Assembly (NCBI GenBank): GCA_009667805.1
Contig: CM019069.1
Location: forward strand, 90,741,204 to 90,805,203
Origin: Leptobrachium leishanense
Taxonomy: Eukaryota; Chordata; Amphibia; Anura; Megophryidae
Direction: 5' to 3'
DNA length: 64,000 nucleotides
The position numbers and the translations under genes were made by a program. Positions 33,610-44,975 of this stretch are shown piece by piece (the stretch's first letter is position 1; every line of letters begins with the position of its first letter). The notes under the pieces are model-generated. The model made no database searches, had not been told where the DNA came from, and saw only the letters and a program-made list of their open reading frames with translations.

Positions 33610-34705
33610 TTAAAGTTTTGTATGTATCTGAGTTTTATCTAATAAATAACCACAGTTAATCCATACAGAAATCTTAAAGCAATAGAATAAACTATCTCAC
33701 AAACAAAACTGCTTCTGAAATAGTCATCATATATGTAATAGAACAGCATTTCTCTCTGCTTTACAAAAAGTAGCTTGCAAAATGTCAACTAGGTTAGCAA
33801 TTATTTATAAACATCAATAATAATCAAATCCATTTTTCAGGGTAATAGCTTTTAATGGAAGATGAAAAGTATTATGTTACCATTGCATGCACTCATCATT
33901 GCATAATATTATTTCACATAATAATTACCATCAAAAGTCAGCCCATATCTCATTACACATTAAATGATCTCTGAAATGCTAATATGATCACAGTTCTTCA
34001 TATTGCCTTGTGGAAGCTAAATACCTTGAAAGTGAGAAAGTAGAGAATGATTGTTTTTAATTTGTTATTGTCATATTTCACTGTCACATTTCAATGGATG
34101 TATGCTTCCCTTGCTTGAAGTGCAATAATTTGAAGCAGGATATTAGTGTACATGCAGTTTTGTCAGGAATGTGCAAAGATATTCATGCCTTGCTGGAGGT
34201 AACTTTGTCTACTTGTGAAAAAAATACAATAACTTTCAAATTGATTTGTTCTTTCTCATATTTTAGCAGTACATCAACTGATTAAAATGTGTTTCCTACT
34301 GTCTTTTTGACAAAGATTTAAGCGACTGAGACTTTAACCTCAAAGGTCACATTGACATAAATGATACATATTCAATTTATTATATTGTTTAGATTTAAGA
34401 ATTTGATTGTCTAGAGTTCACGGATTATAGGCATACTGTTTCTGGCTCATTATTTCTGTGTTACATTTTGTAAAAGCTTTTCTCCGAATATTCACAGGAA
34501 CATTGAAAGTCAGTGTTATAAGTAACAAAAGGTATATTAGGAGTACAGAGTTTATTACAACTTATTCACAAACGAATCCTGGCTTACACAAATTTATCAT
34601 TTAACTTACTAAATTCATCTCTTCAAAATACAATGTGGATCTCGCATTTCTTTCACTGTTCTTGCAAATTTAATAAACCAGGATACTTCCAAAACAGCAG
34701 ACACA
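33610..34705. other. No gene seen
   Basis: AT-rich unassigned sequence. Confidence 0.4.
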
Positions 34706-36322
34706 TATAGAAACATAGAAACATAGAAAATGTCGGCAGATAAGAACCTTTCGGCCCATCTAGTCTGCCCAATTACATGGATACTTTACCTGGATTTATC
34801 TTTTATTTAGGATAGCCTTATGCCTATCCCATGTCTGCTTAAATTCAATCACTGTTTTGGCCTCTACCACTTCTACTGGAAGGCTGTTCCATGTATCCAC
34901 CACCCTCTCAGTAAAATAATGCTTCCTGATGCTACTTTTAAACCTTTGCCCCTCTAATCTAAGACTATGTCCTCTTGTGTTGCTACTTTGTTTCCTTTTA
35001 AATATACTCCCTTCCTCTACCTTGTGGATTCCCTTTATGTATTTAAATGTTTCTATCATATCTCCTCTGTCTCGTCTTTTTTCCAAGCTATACATGTTAA
35101 GATCATTAAAGGGACACCCTAGGCAACATGACCACCTAAGCTATTTTCGGTGGTCATGATGCCCGGAGTATGCCGCCCTCTGTCTCCTCTCCCTCCGCTC
35201 GGCAGTTCAGCTGAAAAAGCTGAAAACAGCTGAGAGAGGCGGAGGAGTTTACTCCGCCATCCCAGCTGTCAGTCAGCAGAGCGGGAATCATATTTCCCGC
35301 TTCTGCCGACTTTTGCCGAGTAGGAGACGTCATCGCGCTTTCAGCGCGATGACGTCTCCAACTCGCCGCAGTAGCTGGTGGCAGCGGCTGAGGGTTAGTG
35401 TTGCGCGCATCCTCTTGTGAGCAACACTAATCCTCAGAGGGAGCCGGGAGGAAGCCTGCCGATTGGCTGGCTTATGTGAGAAGTGCGCATGCGCGCTTCT
35501 CACGTAAACCAGAAATCAAGAAGGACGGGAGCGGAAGAGGAGGGAGGTGAGTATAAAAAAAAAAAGACGCCGCTGGAAAGAAGTGGATTTTAGGGTAAGT
35601 ATTACAGTTACAAAAAAATAAATAAAAACTAAAGATTTATTAAGGGAATAGGGATAGGTTAGAATAAAAACACGGGGGGTGATTTTTTGAGTAGAGTGTC
35701 CCTTTAAGCCTTTCCTGGTAACTTTTCTCCTTCAAGCAGTACACCATTTTAGTAGCCCTTCTCTGAACTCTCTCTAAGATGTCTATATCCTTCTGGAGAT
35801 ACGGTCTCCAGTACTGCACACAGTACTCCAAGTGAGGTCTCACCAGTGCTCTGTACAGTGGCATGAGCACTTCCCTTTTCCTACTGCTAATACCTCTCCC
35901 TACACAACCAAGCATTCTGCTAGCATTTCCTGCTGCTCTATTACATTGACTACTTACCCTTAGATCCTCTGCAATAATAACCCCTAAATCCCAACCCTCA
36001 GATGTTGAGGTTAAGACTGTATCAAATATTCTATATTAAGTCCTTGGGTTTTTACGCCCCAGGTGCATTATCTTGCACTTATCCACATTAAAACTCAATT
36101 GCCACAGCTCCGACCATTTTTTTAGTTTACCTAAATCATTTGTCATTTGGCTGATCCCTCCAGGAACGTCAACCCTGTTGCAAATCTTTGTGTCATCAGC
36201 AAAAAGACATACTTTACCATTAATACCTTCTGCAATATCACTAATAAAAATATTAAAGAGAATGGGTCCAAGTACTGACCCCTGAGGTACCCCACTGGTA
36301 ACAAGACCTTGCGCTGAATAAA
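34706..36322 (-). pseudogene. CR1 LINE, reverse-transcriptase half and 3' end, split by a Kolobok-type element
   Basis: Minus-strand CR1 reading from about 36322. RT motifs SGVPQGSVLGPILFNIF and LFADDTKI fall at about 36180-36310. Then LGRKNPRT, an intact stretch RMLGCVGRGISSRKREVLM and LVRPHLEYCVQYWRP (35700-35915), the break, and finally YSLEKRRDRGDMIETFKY and TWNSLPVEVVEA (34796-35095). The 3' UTR ends in ATAGAAAC octamer repeats (34709-34730), a CR1 hallmark. The endonuclease and 5' RT are missing; at 36322 the homology to 19780-20068 stops abruptly. Confidence 0.88.
35106..35707. mobile_element. Kolobok/T2-type TTAA element, copy 1
   Basis: 602 bp from TTAAAGGGACACCCTAGG to AGAGTGTCCCTTTAA. 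TTAA duplication plus AGGGACAC ends match the T2/Kolobok elements known from Xenopus. It interrupts the CR1 reading frame, so it is younger than that LINE. An internal perfect hairpin GAGACGTCATCGCGC/GCGCGATGACGTCTC sits at about 35325-35359. Confidence 0.85.
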
Positions 36323-38567
36323 GATAAATTTTTGAAAAAATCGATGAGCTTTTTATTAAATGAAAATGGAAGGCAATGAAGGACCTCTCCCTTATATACA
36401 CTTATTGCATGACATGGATTAACGCTTTAAGAACGAAATATTGGTTTACAATAATTTCATTTTCAGTTATTAAAACACCTTATATGGTAAACCGTCCAAG
36501 CACAGTGGATTTACACGACATAGCCACATATAATATGGTAGTGCTCTATTAAATAGTCCTCAGACCTTAAAATCCATGTTTTACAAGTCCAATTGTATCT
36601 GATAATACAGTTTAATTCACACAGTATACGTTGACCTTATCAGCTTCTTTATAAAGAATTCTGGTTTGGAAGAATTTTGATTTGTAAAGAGGGACACTGT
36701 TAGTGCCCGTCGGCATGGCATGGTTCTACTAAGTTAGGAAACTTTTCATATACATTATATATTTTTTATTAAATTCATGTGTTTTTTAAATTTATGTGCT
36801 TAACTGAAGAAGTAAACACAGTCTATAATATTCCGGACATGTCGACCCTCGAATGTCCACATTAAGTTTTTTGCCCCATCTACAAAATTGAACACCGCCA
36901 GCACCCGTTGATAATGGAACGCAACTGAGCCACTGGTGACACGCGGAAGTGAACAAAGTGGAACGCACGCTTACTTGGTAGCGGGCGGTTCCCTCTATAT
37001 TGTATGTATATAAAAAAGAGATTGTATAACAGTATAATCACTGACTGATGAAGCCAATTTTAGGCGAACGTTTTAGTGCACTATAAGAGCCTTTTATTGA
37101 TTTTTTATTTGTTGCATAAATACATCCAACAGTTTGGATTTTACCTTCTAACACACTCTGCAAAGTTTTTTTTGTTTTTTTTTCTTCAACCGTCGACTTT
37201 GCTCCGGGCCAGGTGTACTCTCACAGGAGGGCTAAGGGTTGCCTTTTAAATACCCTACAGGCGGATATTCCTCAGAGCCAGGACTAGGGCTCTCCACACT
37301 GTAAGTACCCCATAGGGGAATCACAGGGGTCCCAGCAAGAAACGTACTGCGCAATCGTTTCCCACTTTATCCATTCGCAGGACATCTGAACCATCTGTCC
37401 GGACCGGTCATCCAATATATATTTGAACAATTAATAAGAAGATCATTCCACATATGCAATTTCAACGTCGCAATATACCCAGTTGGAATGCAGCTATTTG
37501 GACACTAACAGCAATATATGGCATTTCATTCCATTCTTATGGTGAACATGTTGCCCTGTCTATATATATGTTGTATATGATGCATATGATATCCACTGTT
37601 GATCAACAGGTTTTCGAATACGGCGACTATGCATATGACACAGACTGTTGATTAATATGCTCATCAACAAGGTGACCTTTTCTATTTTAGGTGACCATAT
37701 CGACTAATACTAAATAGTATATCGAACACCATATAGACCTAGGAATCTTGTTCTATGCGCCTAAAATAACTCACTTCTTCTAATGTATGATAACGTTTTT
37801 CATGCAAATTGATTATCATGAGAAAAAAAAATCTAACCTTCATCTTATTCAGAAGTTTAACCACATTGATCTAGGGTCAAGATTTATAAATTTGAAAATT
37901 GTTTTTTCTGATGATACGCTTTTCCATCAATAAAACAATTTTCATCTTTTATGTACTCTTTTAAAAAAATTTAGATTCACAGGATTCCTTGAAATATCAA
38001 GAATATGATATTAAATGGCGAAAAGGCAATCTTGACACATTCTGCCTTCTTTACACTTGAAAATCAAACAAACTGGTAACACATTGAAACATAAAGCTGT
38101 TTAGCCTAAGGGCAGTGTGCATAGAGATTAGATCCATTCTTCCTTGATCTTAGAAATGTAAAAGGAAAGTATTCGTATTTTTTATTACATAGCTCTGTAT
38201 GATCTCATTCAGGTAAGTTACAGAGCTACTTTACATACAAAACCAAGCATCTACTGGGGCCATGGAATTCATTCTACAAATCATAATTTATCACATTAAT
38301 GTTTCTATGAATCTCAAGATAATGAAATAATTCCTATAGGAGAATAACTATTAATTTAGTATAGCCACAGTAAGCGCATGGCTTAATTATCTTTGCTTTG
38401 TAATTTAATATGTACACAGAATCTTGCCTGTGACATTATCATGCTAATCTTATTTATGGAATTTTAAGGCTGTGAATGTTCCTTACATTTACATATATCC
38501 AGTAGTGCCAATGAAAATGTAAACAGAACATCATTGACACTACGACATGAGATACATCTTTGACACC
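36323..38567. other. No gene seen; Penelope-like terminal sequence at 37040-37090
   Basis: Mostly unassigned AT-rich DNA. At 37045-37080 CTGATGAAGCC...GGCGAACG followed by TTTTAGTGC resembles the hammerhead-like segment of Penelope terminal repeats, but the conserved GAAA is GAAC. No open frame with motifs. Confidence 0.45.
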
Positions 38568-39185
38568 TTAAAGGGACACTCTAGACTACATGACCACCTA
38601 AGCTATTTTAGGTGGTCATGATGACCGGAGTATCCTGCCCTCTGTCCCCCCTCCCTCCGCTCAGCGGTTCAGCTGTAAATGCTGAAAACAGCTGAGAGAG
38701 GCGGAGAACTTTACTCCGCCCTCCCAGCTGTCAGTCAGCAGAGCGGGAATCATATTTCCCACTTCTGCCGACTTTTGCCGAGTAGGAGACGTCATCGCGC
38801 TTTCAGCGCGATGACGTCTCTAACTCACCGCAGAAGCTGGCGGCTCCCTCTGAGGGTTAGTGTTGCGCGCATCCTCTTGCGCGCAACACTAATCCTCAGA
38901 GGGAGCCTGGAGAAAGCCTGCCGATTGGCTGGCTTATGTGAGAGGCGCGTATGCGCGCTTCTCACGTAAACCAGAAGGCAACTTCAATGCAAGAAGGACG
39001 GGAGCGGAAGAGGAGGGAGGTGAGTATAAAAAAAAAAAAAACACCGCTGGAAACAAGAGGATTTTAGGGTAAGTATTACAGTTACAAGTAAAAAAAATAA
39101 AAAATAAAGATTTATTAAGGGAATAGGGATAGGTTAGGATAAAAAAACGGGGGGGGGGTGATTTTTGAGTAGAGTGTTCCTTTAA
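38568..39185. mobile_element. Kolobok/T2-type TTAA element, copy 2
   Basis: 618 bp, TTAAAGGGACACTCTAGA to AGAGTGTTCCTTTAA, closely similar to 35106-35707 along its whole length and in the same orientation. No transposase. Confidence 0.85.
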
Positions 39186-39283
39186 TGACCAAAGCAATTG
39201 TTGGATTTCATAACCAAAACAAAACATTGAATTTGTGCTATTTTGTTGTTCATCTATGTTTGTCACAAAGTACACATATATAG

Positions 39284-41650
39284 TACTGTCCAAAGTTTTA
39301 GGCAGGTGTGAAAAAATGTTGAAAAATTAAAGTGATTTCAAAAATAAGAGTGTAAATAGTTTATTTTATCAATTAACAAAATGGAAAGTAAATGATCAGA
39401 AGAGAAATCTAAATCAAATCATTATTTAGTGTGACCACCCATTGCCTACAAAACAGCATCAATCCTGTGCAAGGTGCACTTGCACACAGCTTTTGAAGGA
39501 ACTCAGCAGGTAGACTGTTCGAAACATATTGGAGAACTAACCACAGATCTTCTGTGGATGTAGGCTGCCTCAAATCCTTCTTTCTCTTCAATTAACCCCT
39601 TAAGGACGGGAGTAATTTTACAACTTCGAAGCTGTTTCGAAGTAGAAGTTTGCGGAGCTCATTTTGACCGTTTTTAAACGCAGTTTTAAGTCACGTATTA
39701 TTATCCCACCCAGACAAATTATATATCGTTCTTTCCATCAGACTCGGCAGATTAATAATATATCATTATTATATGTATAGGTCATGCCCTGCCAAAATGC
39801 TATAACAAAAAATGTAAATAAAAATTAAAAAATGTGAATTTTCAATAAAATTTCAATCATCCACAGTGTGTAAAGTGTTTTTTTTTTTTTTTTTAAATTT
39901 ATTATCCGAGCCTTTGCGGTCATATGCTATGGGGTAGATTTGTTATTGGAACCCATTTTTTTATTGGGGAGAAATTGTGTGATTTTAGCTAAACCCCCCC
40001 CAAAAAAAAATCATTAGTGAAGCATCATTATTCACATTATAATTGAAATGTGAACAACAGTGCTGCATTAAGAAAAAAAAAAGACTTTTTTATTTTTTTA
40101 TTAATTAATTTTCTTATTATTTTTATTTTTAATTTTTTTTAACTTTTATTTTAATTTTAACATGGTCATGTTTGATATCACTGGAAAGGCCATGATCTGG
40201 CCTTTCCAGCAATATCAGACATGACCCCCTAGCTGCCACCGATCAGGAGATAAAGGGGTTCAAAGAGCCCCCCTATCTCCTCTATGGGATTTCCCTAGGA
40301 AATCCCTTTGCAGCTAGGGGGTTCCCCAGTTAACTGACATCTTTGCGCTTGGCGAGATGAGTCAGTTGACGGGGGGACCCAGAGGTGGGGGCTGCCATCC
40401 AAGATGGCGGCCCCCACCGGAAAAAAGGCCACGGTCTTGCTAAGGGATTATCCCCTTACTAAGGGGTTAACCCCTACATCGCTGGAAAGGTCAGGCTGTG
40501 ACCCTTCCAGCGATGCTGGCCACAGCCGCCTGGTCCCCGGTGATGGGGAGATAGAGGGATCCAAAGGATCCCTCCCTCCCCTTCAGGCACTTCCCCTGCG
40601 CCGGCGGGGGGGACGCCTGAAACTGACATTATCGCGCCACCGGCGCGATGACGTCAGTGCGCGGAGGAGGGATACACGCTGATCTGACTCCGCGGGAGTC
40701 AGAGCAGCGTGGGAGTGACCGGAGGAGGTGAGTATATGCCGGGGGGGCTGTAAACGCCGAGGACGTACAATTATGTCCTGCGGCGTTAAAGCCCGCCTAA
40801 TGCAGGACGTAATTGTATGTCCTGCGGCGTTAAGGGGTTAATACCAGACAGACTTAATGATGTTGAGATCTGTGGTGGCTAAACCATCACTTCCAGGACT
40901 CCTTGCTGAAGATGCGTTGAAGATATGATAATATCTACCCTGAAGATAGTACTTGATGACATTGGCTGTATGTTTGAGGTCATTGTCCTGCTGAAAAATA
41001 AACTTGGGGCCAATCAGATGCCTCCCTGATGGTATTAAGTAATGTATAAATATCTGCCTGTGTTTTTCAATATTGAGGACTCCATTAATCCTGACCAACT
41101 CTCCAACTCCATTTGCAGAAATGCAGCCCCAAACTTGCAAGGAACCTCCGCCATGCTTCTCTGTTGCCTGCAGACACACATTATTGTGGCACTCTCCAGC
41201 CTTTCGGCGAACAAACTGCCTCCTGCTACAGCCAAATATTTCAAATTTTCAGGCCAGAGCACCTGCTGCCATTTTTCTGCAGCACAGTTCCTATGTTTTC
41301 ATGCATAGTTGAGTCACTTAGCCTTGTTTCCACATTGGAGGTATGGCTTTTTGTCCGCAATTGCTCCACGAAGACCACTTCTGATTAGACTTCTCCAGGC
41401 AATAGATGGGTATACCTAGGTCCTACTGGTTTCCACTGATTATTTGCTGATGGCACTGCTGGACATCTTCTGATGTCGAAGGGTAGTATGCATGATGTGT
41501 ATTTCATCTAATGCAATACGTTTCCTTGGCCGACCACTGCGTCTACGGTCTTCAACATGGCCCATTTCTTTGTGGTTCTTCAAAATAGATTGAACAGCAC
41601 ATCATGAAACCCCAGTCTGCTTTGAAGTCTTTGCCTGGGAAAGAATTCCT
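39284..41650 (-). pseudogene. Tc1-type transposase, split by a TTAA element
   Basis: Minus-strand Tc1 transposase remains. N-terminal helix-turn-helix region at about 41520-41640 (TSKQTGVS, an in-frame TGA, then CAVQSILKNHKEMGHV), then the linker GRPRKRIALDEI. The catalytic region includes KHGGGSLQVWGCIS and FQQDNDLKHTA (Asp-rich box). After the 1250-bp insertion at 39592-40841 comes LKRKKDLRQPTSTEDLW. The left terminal repeat starts after TA at 39284 (CTGTCCAAAGTTTTAGGCAG). The right terminus is lost at the minisatellite near 41650. Multiple frameshifts; inactive. Confidence 0.85.
39592..40841. mobile_element. TTAA element inserted in the Tc1 gene
   Basis: 1250 bp from TTAACCCCTTAAGGACGG to GCGTTAAGGGGTTAA, same general build as 24395-25639: AT-rich arm with ATTATATATCGTTCTTTCC, then a GC-rich palindrome series (40190-40830) ending in the paired AGGACGTA-AATTGTATGTCCTGC blocks. 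TTAA on both sides joins the two Tc1 halves. Confidence 0.8.
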
Positions 41651-41767
41651 GTGCAGGAATGGAGTTAACTGAGGAGGTATTGCAGAGTGGAACAAGATAA
41701 CAGGGAGACACTGAGGGAAACACAGCAGAAGAGTTACGTAAGACACTAGACACGAAGCAGGGGTCAT

Positions 41768-42150
41768 TGGAGACGTGGAAGCAGGGGCACTTGAGACTTG
41801 GAAGCAGGGGGCACTGGAGACTCTGAAGCAGGGTACACTGGAGACTTGGAAGCAGGGTACACTGGAGACTTGGAAGCAGGGGGCACTGGAGACTTGGAAG
41901 CAGGGGGCACTAGAGACTTGGAAGCAGGGGGCACTAGAGACTTGGAAGCAGGGGACATTGGAGACTTGGAAGCAGGGGACACTGAAGACTTGGAAGTAGG
42001 CGACACTGGAGATTTGGAAGCAAGGGGAACTAGAGACTTGGAAGCAGGGTACACTGGAGACTTGGAAGCAGGGGGCACTAGAGACTTGGAAGCAGGGGAC
42101 ATTGTAGACTTGGAAGCAGAGGACACTGGAGACTTGAAGCAGGGAACGCT
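41768..42150. repeat. 24-bp minisatellite
   Basis: About 16 tandem units of GGAGACTTGGAAGCAGGGGA-CACT with point variants. Because 24 is a multiple of three and the unit lacks stops, long artificial open frames occur on both strands (for example 41552-42175 minus). Confidence 0.92.
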
Positions 42151-42468
42151 GGAGACTGGATATAGCGGTAGGCAATAATCATGGTACACTCCATGAAGTG
42201 GGTTGTGGTAGGTGGCTGGCAAAGGCAGTCAAAAGTCCAAGCAAGGTTCGGTACACAAGTAAACCACAGGAGCTCTCAGGTTGGGAGTGCGACGGTTGGT
42301 GAAGTGAGCCCATGATGCAGTGATTGGAGGAGTCACGTAGGTTACAGGGCACAGAATGTTTATTAAAGCATAAACAAAAGCAGGAAACAAACGGATCTGA
42401 GTCAATATCAGGCAGGCAACAGACTGTGTATGCAGGTTCCAGGGTTTGCTGGAAAGCAGGGATCCACT

Positions 42469-42895
42469 TGAGAGCGGGGGTACACTTGCCAGCGAGGATG
42501 CTTGAGAGCGGGGGTACACTTGCCAGCAAGGATGCTTGAGAGCGGGGGTACACTTGCCAGCGAGGATGCTTGAGAGCGGGGGTACACTTGCCAGTGAGGA
42601 TGCTTGAGAGCGGGGGTACACTTGCCAGCGAGGAAGCTTGAGAGCGGGGGTACACTTGCCAGCGAGGATGCTTGAGAGCGGGGATACACTTGCCAGCGAG
42701 GATGCTTGAGAGCAGGGGTACACTTGCCAGCGAGGATGCTTGAGAGGGGGGTACACTTGCCAGCGAGGATGCTTGAGAGCAGGGGTACACTTGCCAGCGA
42801 GGATGCTTGAGAGGGGAGTACACTTGCCAGCGAGGATGCTTGAGAGCAGGGGTACACTTGCCAGCGAGGATGCTTGAGAGCAGGGATACCTTTGA
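42469..42895. repeat. 34-bp minisatellite
   Basis: About 12-13 units of CTTGAGAGCGGGGGTACACT-TGCCAGCGAGGATG; some are 33 bp. The overlapping minus-strand frames (up to 247 codons) come from the repeat. Confidence 0.92.
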
Positions 42896-43940
42896 TAGCA
42901 GGGTTCCACTTGACTGGATCACTGGAGGGATTCAGTTACAGTAGCAGGGAGCTTCAGGAACAGGACTGAATGTTTGCACTTCCAGAAACATTAATGTTGA
43001 AGCCCTGATGGAAGAGTGGATCCCTCTTTTAGGCAGGCTTCATTAGGAGTAATAGAGTACACCTGAAGGCACCACAGCAGAAGCTGAACAGCCAGATAGA
43101 GGATCCTGTAACCTGTATACAACATAAGCAGGTGAATAACAAACAAGTGCAGGTAAATAAGGGTTTGCCAGGGATTAGGTGCGGGCACAGGCTTAGACTG
43201 AGTCTGATTCCTGACAGGAGCATAGGAAGGGTGCAGGCCTCAGGGGGAAAAAGGCTTCCAGGTAAGTCAGACGATGGAGCCATGCACCATGGGTGCTCTA
43301 CCCTTATAAAGGGAAACGCAAGCCTCATTATAGGGAGCACCTGGTGTAAGCACACAGCCAGAATCTAACTGAAGATGGCGTTGCAGGAAGGATGCTGCCC
43401 AGGCTCAGTCAGGAGGGTACTTTTGGCCTTCTTGCCTCGGCAGCGATGACGTGACTCATGGCACTTTACAGTATAAGACTTTAAACACCCTTACCTCTGG
43501 GCTTCTGCATTGTGTTAGTCCTTTGGAGTAACCACCTAAGAAGGTGCTAAGAAGGTGAAGAAGCCTCTGTTTCTTCCTTCATGTTGAGTGCCTCTTGTTG
43601 TGTTCCCTCAAGCCTCCTGATCTGTTCCCCCAGCCTCAGCCGTGTTCCTCAAGCCTCAGCTGTGTTCCCCAAGCATCCTGTCTTGTTCCTCAAACCTCCT
43701 GTTGTGCCATCCAAGCCTCCTGCTGTGCCCTACAACCTGTCTGCCTTGTATCCATTCCTTTGCTGTCTGCAGTCCTTGACCAGCCCTATCCTGTCCTGTC
43801 TACTGCACGTGTTTATAGCTGTATCACAATAAACTCTGTTGCATTAGCATTCTGGTCTTCCTACCTTTTGCATCGCTGCATCCTAAGGTCGGATCCCCCA
43901 CATGCAGCAACACATTTAGAGGTACTGTAGTTCAATAAAG
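42896..43940. other. Unclassified repeat-like sequence, possible LTR end
   Basis: Moderately GC-rich. 43590-43850 is a run of loosely repeated CCTCCTG/TGTTCCC words followed by an AATAAA signal (43829-43834) and ATTCTGGTCTTCC, resembling the R-U5 end of a gypsy LTR. I could not define termini. Confidence 0.35.
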
Positions 43941-44344
43941 GGCAGTACATATTCCTCTAATATGTTTTATCCTATTTATACTGTTTTAGGTATGAATTTG
44001 CTATAGTGAGACTCCGATTTATAAAATCCATTCACTGCAGCTTACTTTCTTCTGATAAGACCTCAAAGTGTTATGAAATAAACTTTTATTAGCAATACAA
44101 AATGCAACATATTAAAATAACTAATAAATATTTGAACACTAGAGCAACTAATCAGTAAATGACTTAGATGAAAATTAAAAGAGGCGCACCAAAATCAAAG
44201 ATGTAGACAGTTCAGCTCGCACGATATCCCACACGAACAATATACTGGTAAATGCTGCTTCAAAATCATAAACTGTCAATATCCGAGGTAATGAAACATT
44301 TAACGAAATAAGAAACACGCCTATGCAACTACATACATATACAT
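43941..44344. other. No gene seen
   Basis: AT-rich unassigned sequence. Confidence 0.4.
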
Positions 44345-44376
44345 TATATATATATATATATATATATATAATGTAT
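44345..44376. repeat. (TA)n microsatellite, left of the ribozyme repeat
   Basis: Pure TA run bordering the hammerhead repeat, with a matching TA run at its right edge (44953-44975). The repeat may have inserted into a TA tract. Confidence 0.9.
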
Positions 44377-44415
44377 ATGTATGTACACTTACTTACCTAT
44401 GGTCCAAACATCCAC

Positions 44416-44502
44416 TGCAACTGGTCATGCCTGTCTCCTAGCTGATGAGGGTTTAACAAACCTGAAACAGCGCTGTCCTAGGAGTGGCTTTGACCAGTTG
44501 CA
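44416..44502 (+). ncRNA. Type I hammerhead ribozyme, copy 1
   Basis: Read directly. Outer stem I 44416-44427 pairs with 44491-44502 (12 bp, perfect). An internal loop follows (7 and 6 nt). Inner stem I CTCCTAG (44435-44441) pairs with CTAGGAG (44478-44484). Core CTGATGA (44442-44448). Stem II GGGTTT/AAACCT with a 3-nt loop. Core GAAA (44464-44467). Stem III CAG-CG-CTG (44468-44475), then TC with cleavage after C44477. All conserved core bases are present. The very short stem III whose 8 bases are self-complementary would favour dimeric cleavage, as described for retroelement hammerheads. Confidence 0.93.
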
Positions 44503-44601
44503 TAACCTTATCTTTGCTACAAAGCCACAGTGTGGCATAGCATTGATTTTTGGGTTCTGTGTAATAACAGATCCAGGATGTGTAAAAGTGAGACAGAGGT
44601 C

Positions 44602-44630
44602 ATTTGCATATCTTACCCAGAATTCCTTGC
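44602..44630 (+). promoter_or_regulatory. Octamer and possible snRNA-type promoter element
   Basis: ATTTGCAT (44602-44609) is a perfect octamer, and CTTACCC (44612-44618) beside it resembles the core of a vertebrate proximal sequence element. Newt satellite 2, which also carries a hammerhead, is transcribed from an snRNA-like promoter with such motifs. Present only in the full unit. Functional role is inferred. Confidence 0.4.
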
Positions 44631-44808
44631 TGCATATGGGGAATGTGGCACAGGAGCTCTGGGATGCAATTCTTTGAATTGCTATGATGTGCAAGTGGCT
44701 TCTGTAACATTAAACACACTTTTGATAGTGTGGAGGCTTTTTGTCTCACTTTTAGTCCTTCACCACAACCCTTATAGACACTTACTTACCTATGGTCCAA
44801 ACATCCAC

Positions 44809-44895
44809 TGCAACTGGTCATGCCTGTCTCCTAGCTGATGAGGGTTTAACAAACCTGAAACAGCGCTGTCCTAGGAGTGGCTTTGACCAGTTGCA
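44809..44895 (+). ncRNA. Type I hammerhead ribozyme, copy 2
   Basis: Identical to copy 1 across all 87 bases, offset by 393. Core CTGATGA at 44835-44841, GAAA at 44857-44860, cleavage predicted after C44870. Confidence 0.93.
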
Positions 44896-44975
44896 TAACC
44901 TTATCTTTGCTACAAAGCCACAGTGTGGCATAGCATTGATTTTAGGGTTCTGTATATATATATATATATATATAT

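Larger units (their letters stand above)
44385..44953 (+). mobile_element. Tandem 393-bp hammerhead-ribozyme repeat (retrozyme-like)
   Basis: A 393-bp unit (44385-44777) is followed directly by a second, partial copy (44778-44953), near-identical over 175 bp. Each copy holds a complete type I hammerhead motif, so a plus-strand transcript should cut itself after 44477 and 44870 and release a 393-nt RNA. Tandem units of a few hundred bp with type I hammerheads are the known form of animal retrozymes and of newt satellite 2. The unit has no coding capacity: the open frames across it are different frames of the same duplicated DNA. It ends at TA tracts on both sides. Mobilisation by Penelope-like or other machinery is inferred. 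Confidence 0.85.

Noticed and set aside
42469..42895. CRISPR-like array
   Set aside because: Units are contiguous head-to-tail repeats without unique spacers, in a vertebrate-type genome.
41552..42922. Long open frames (up to 247 codons) on both strands
   Set aside because: They are translations of the 24-bp and 34-bp minisatellites; all frames are open and no known domain appears.
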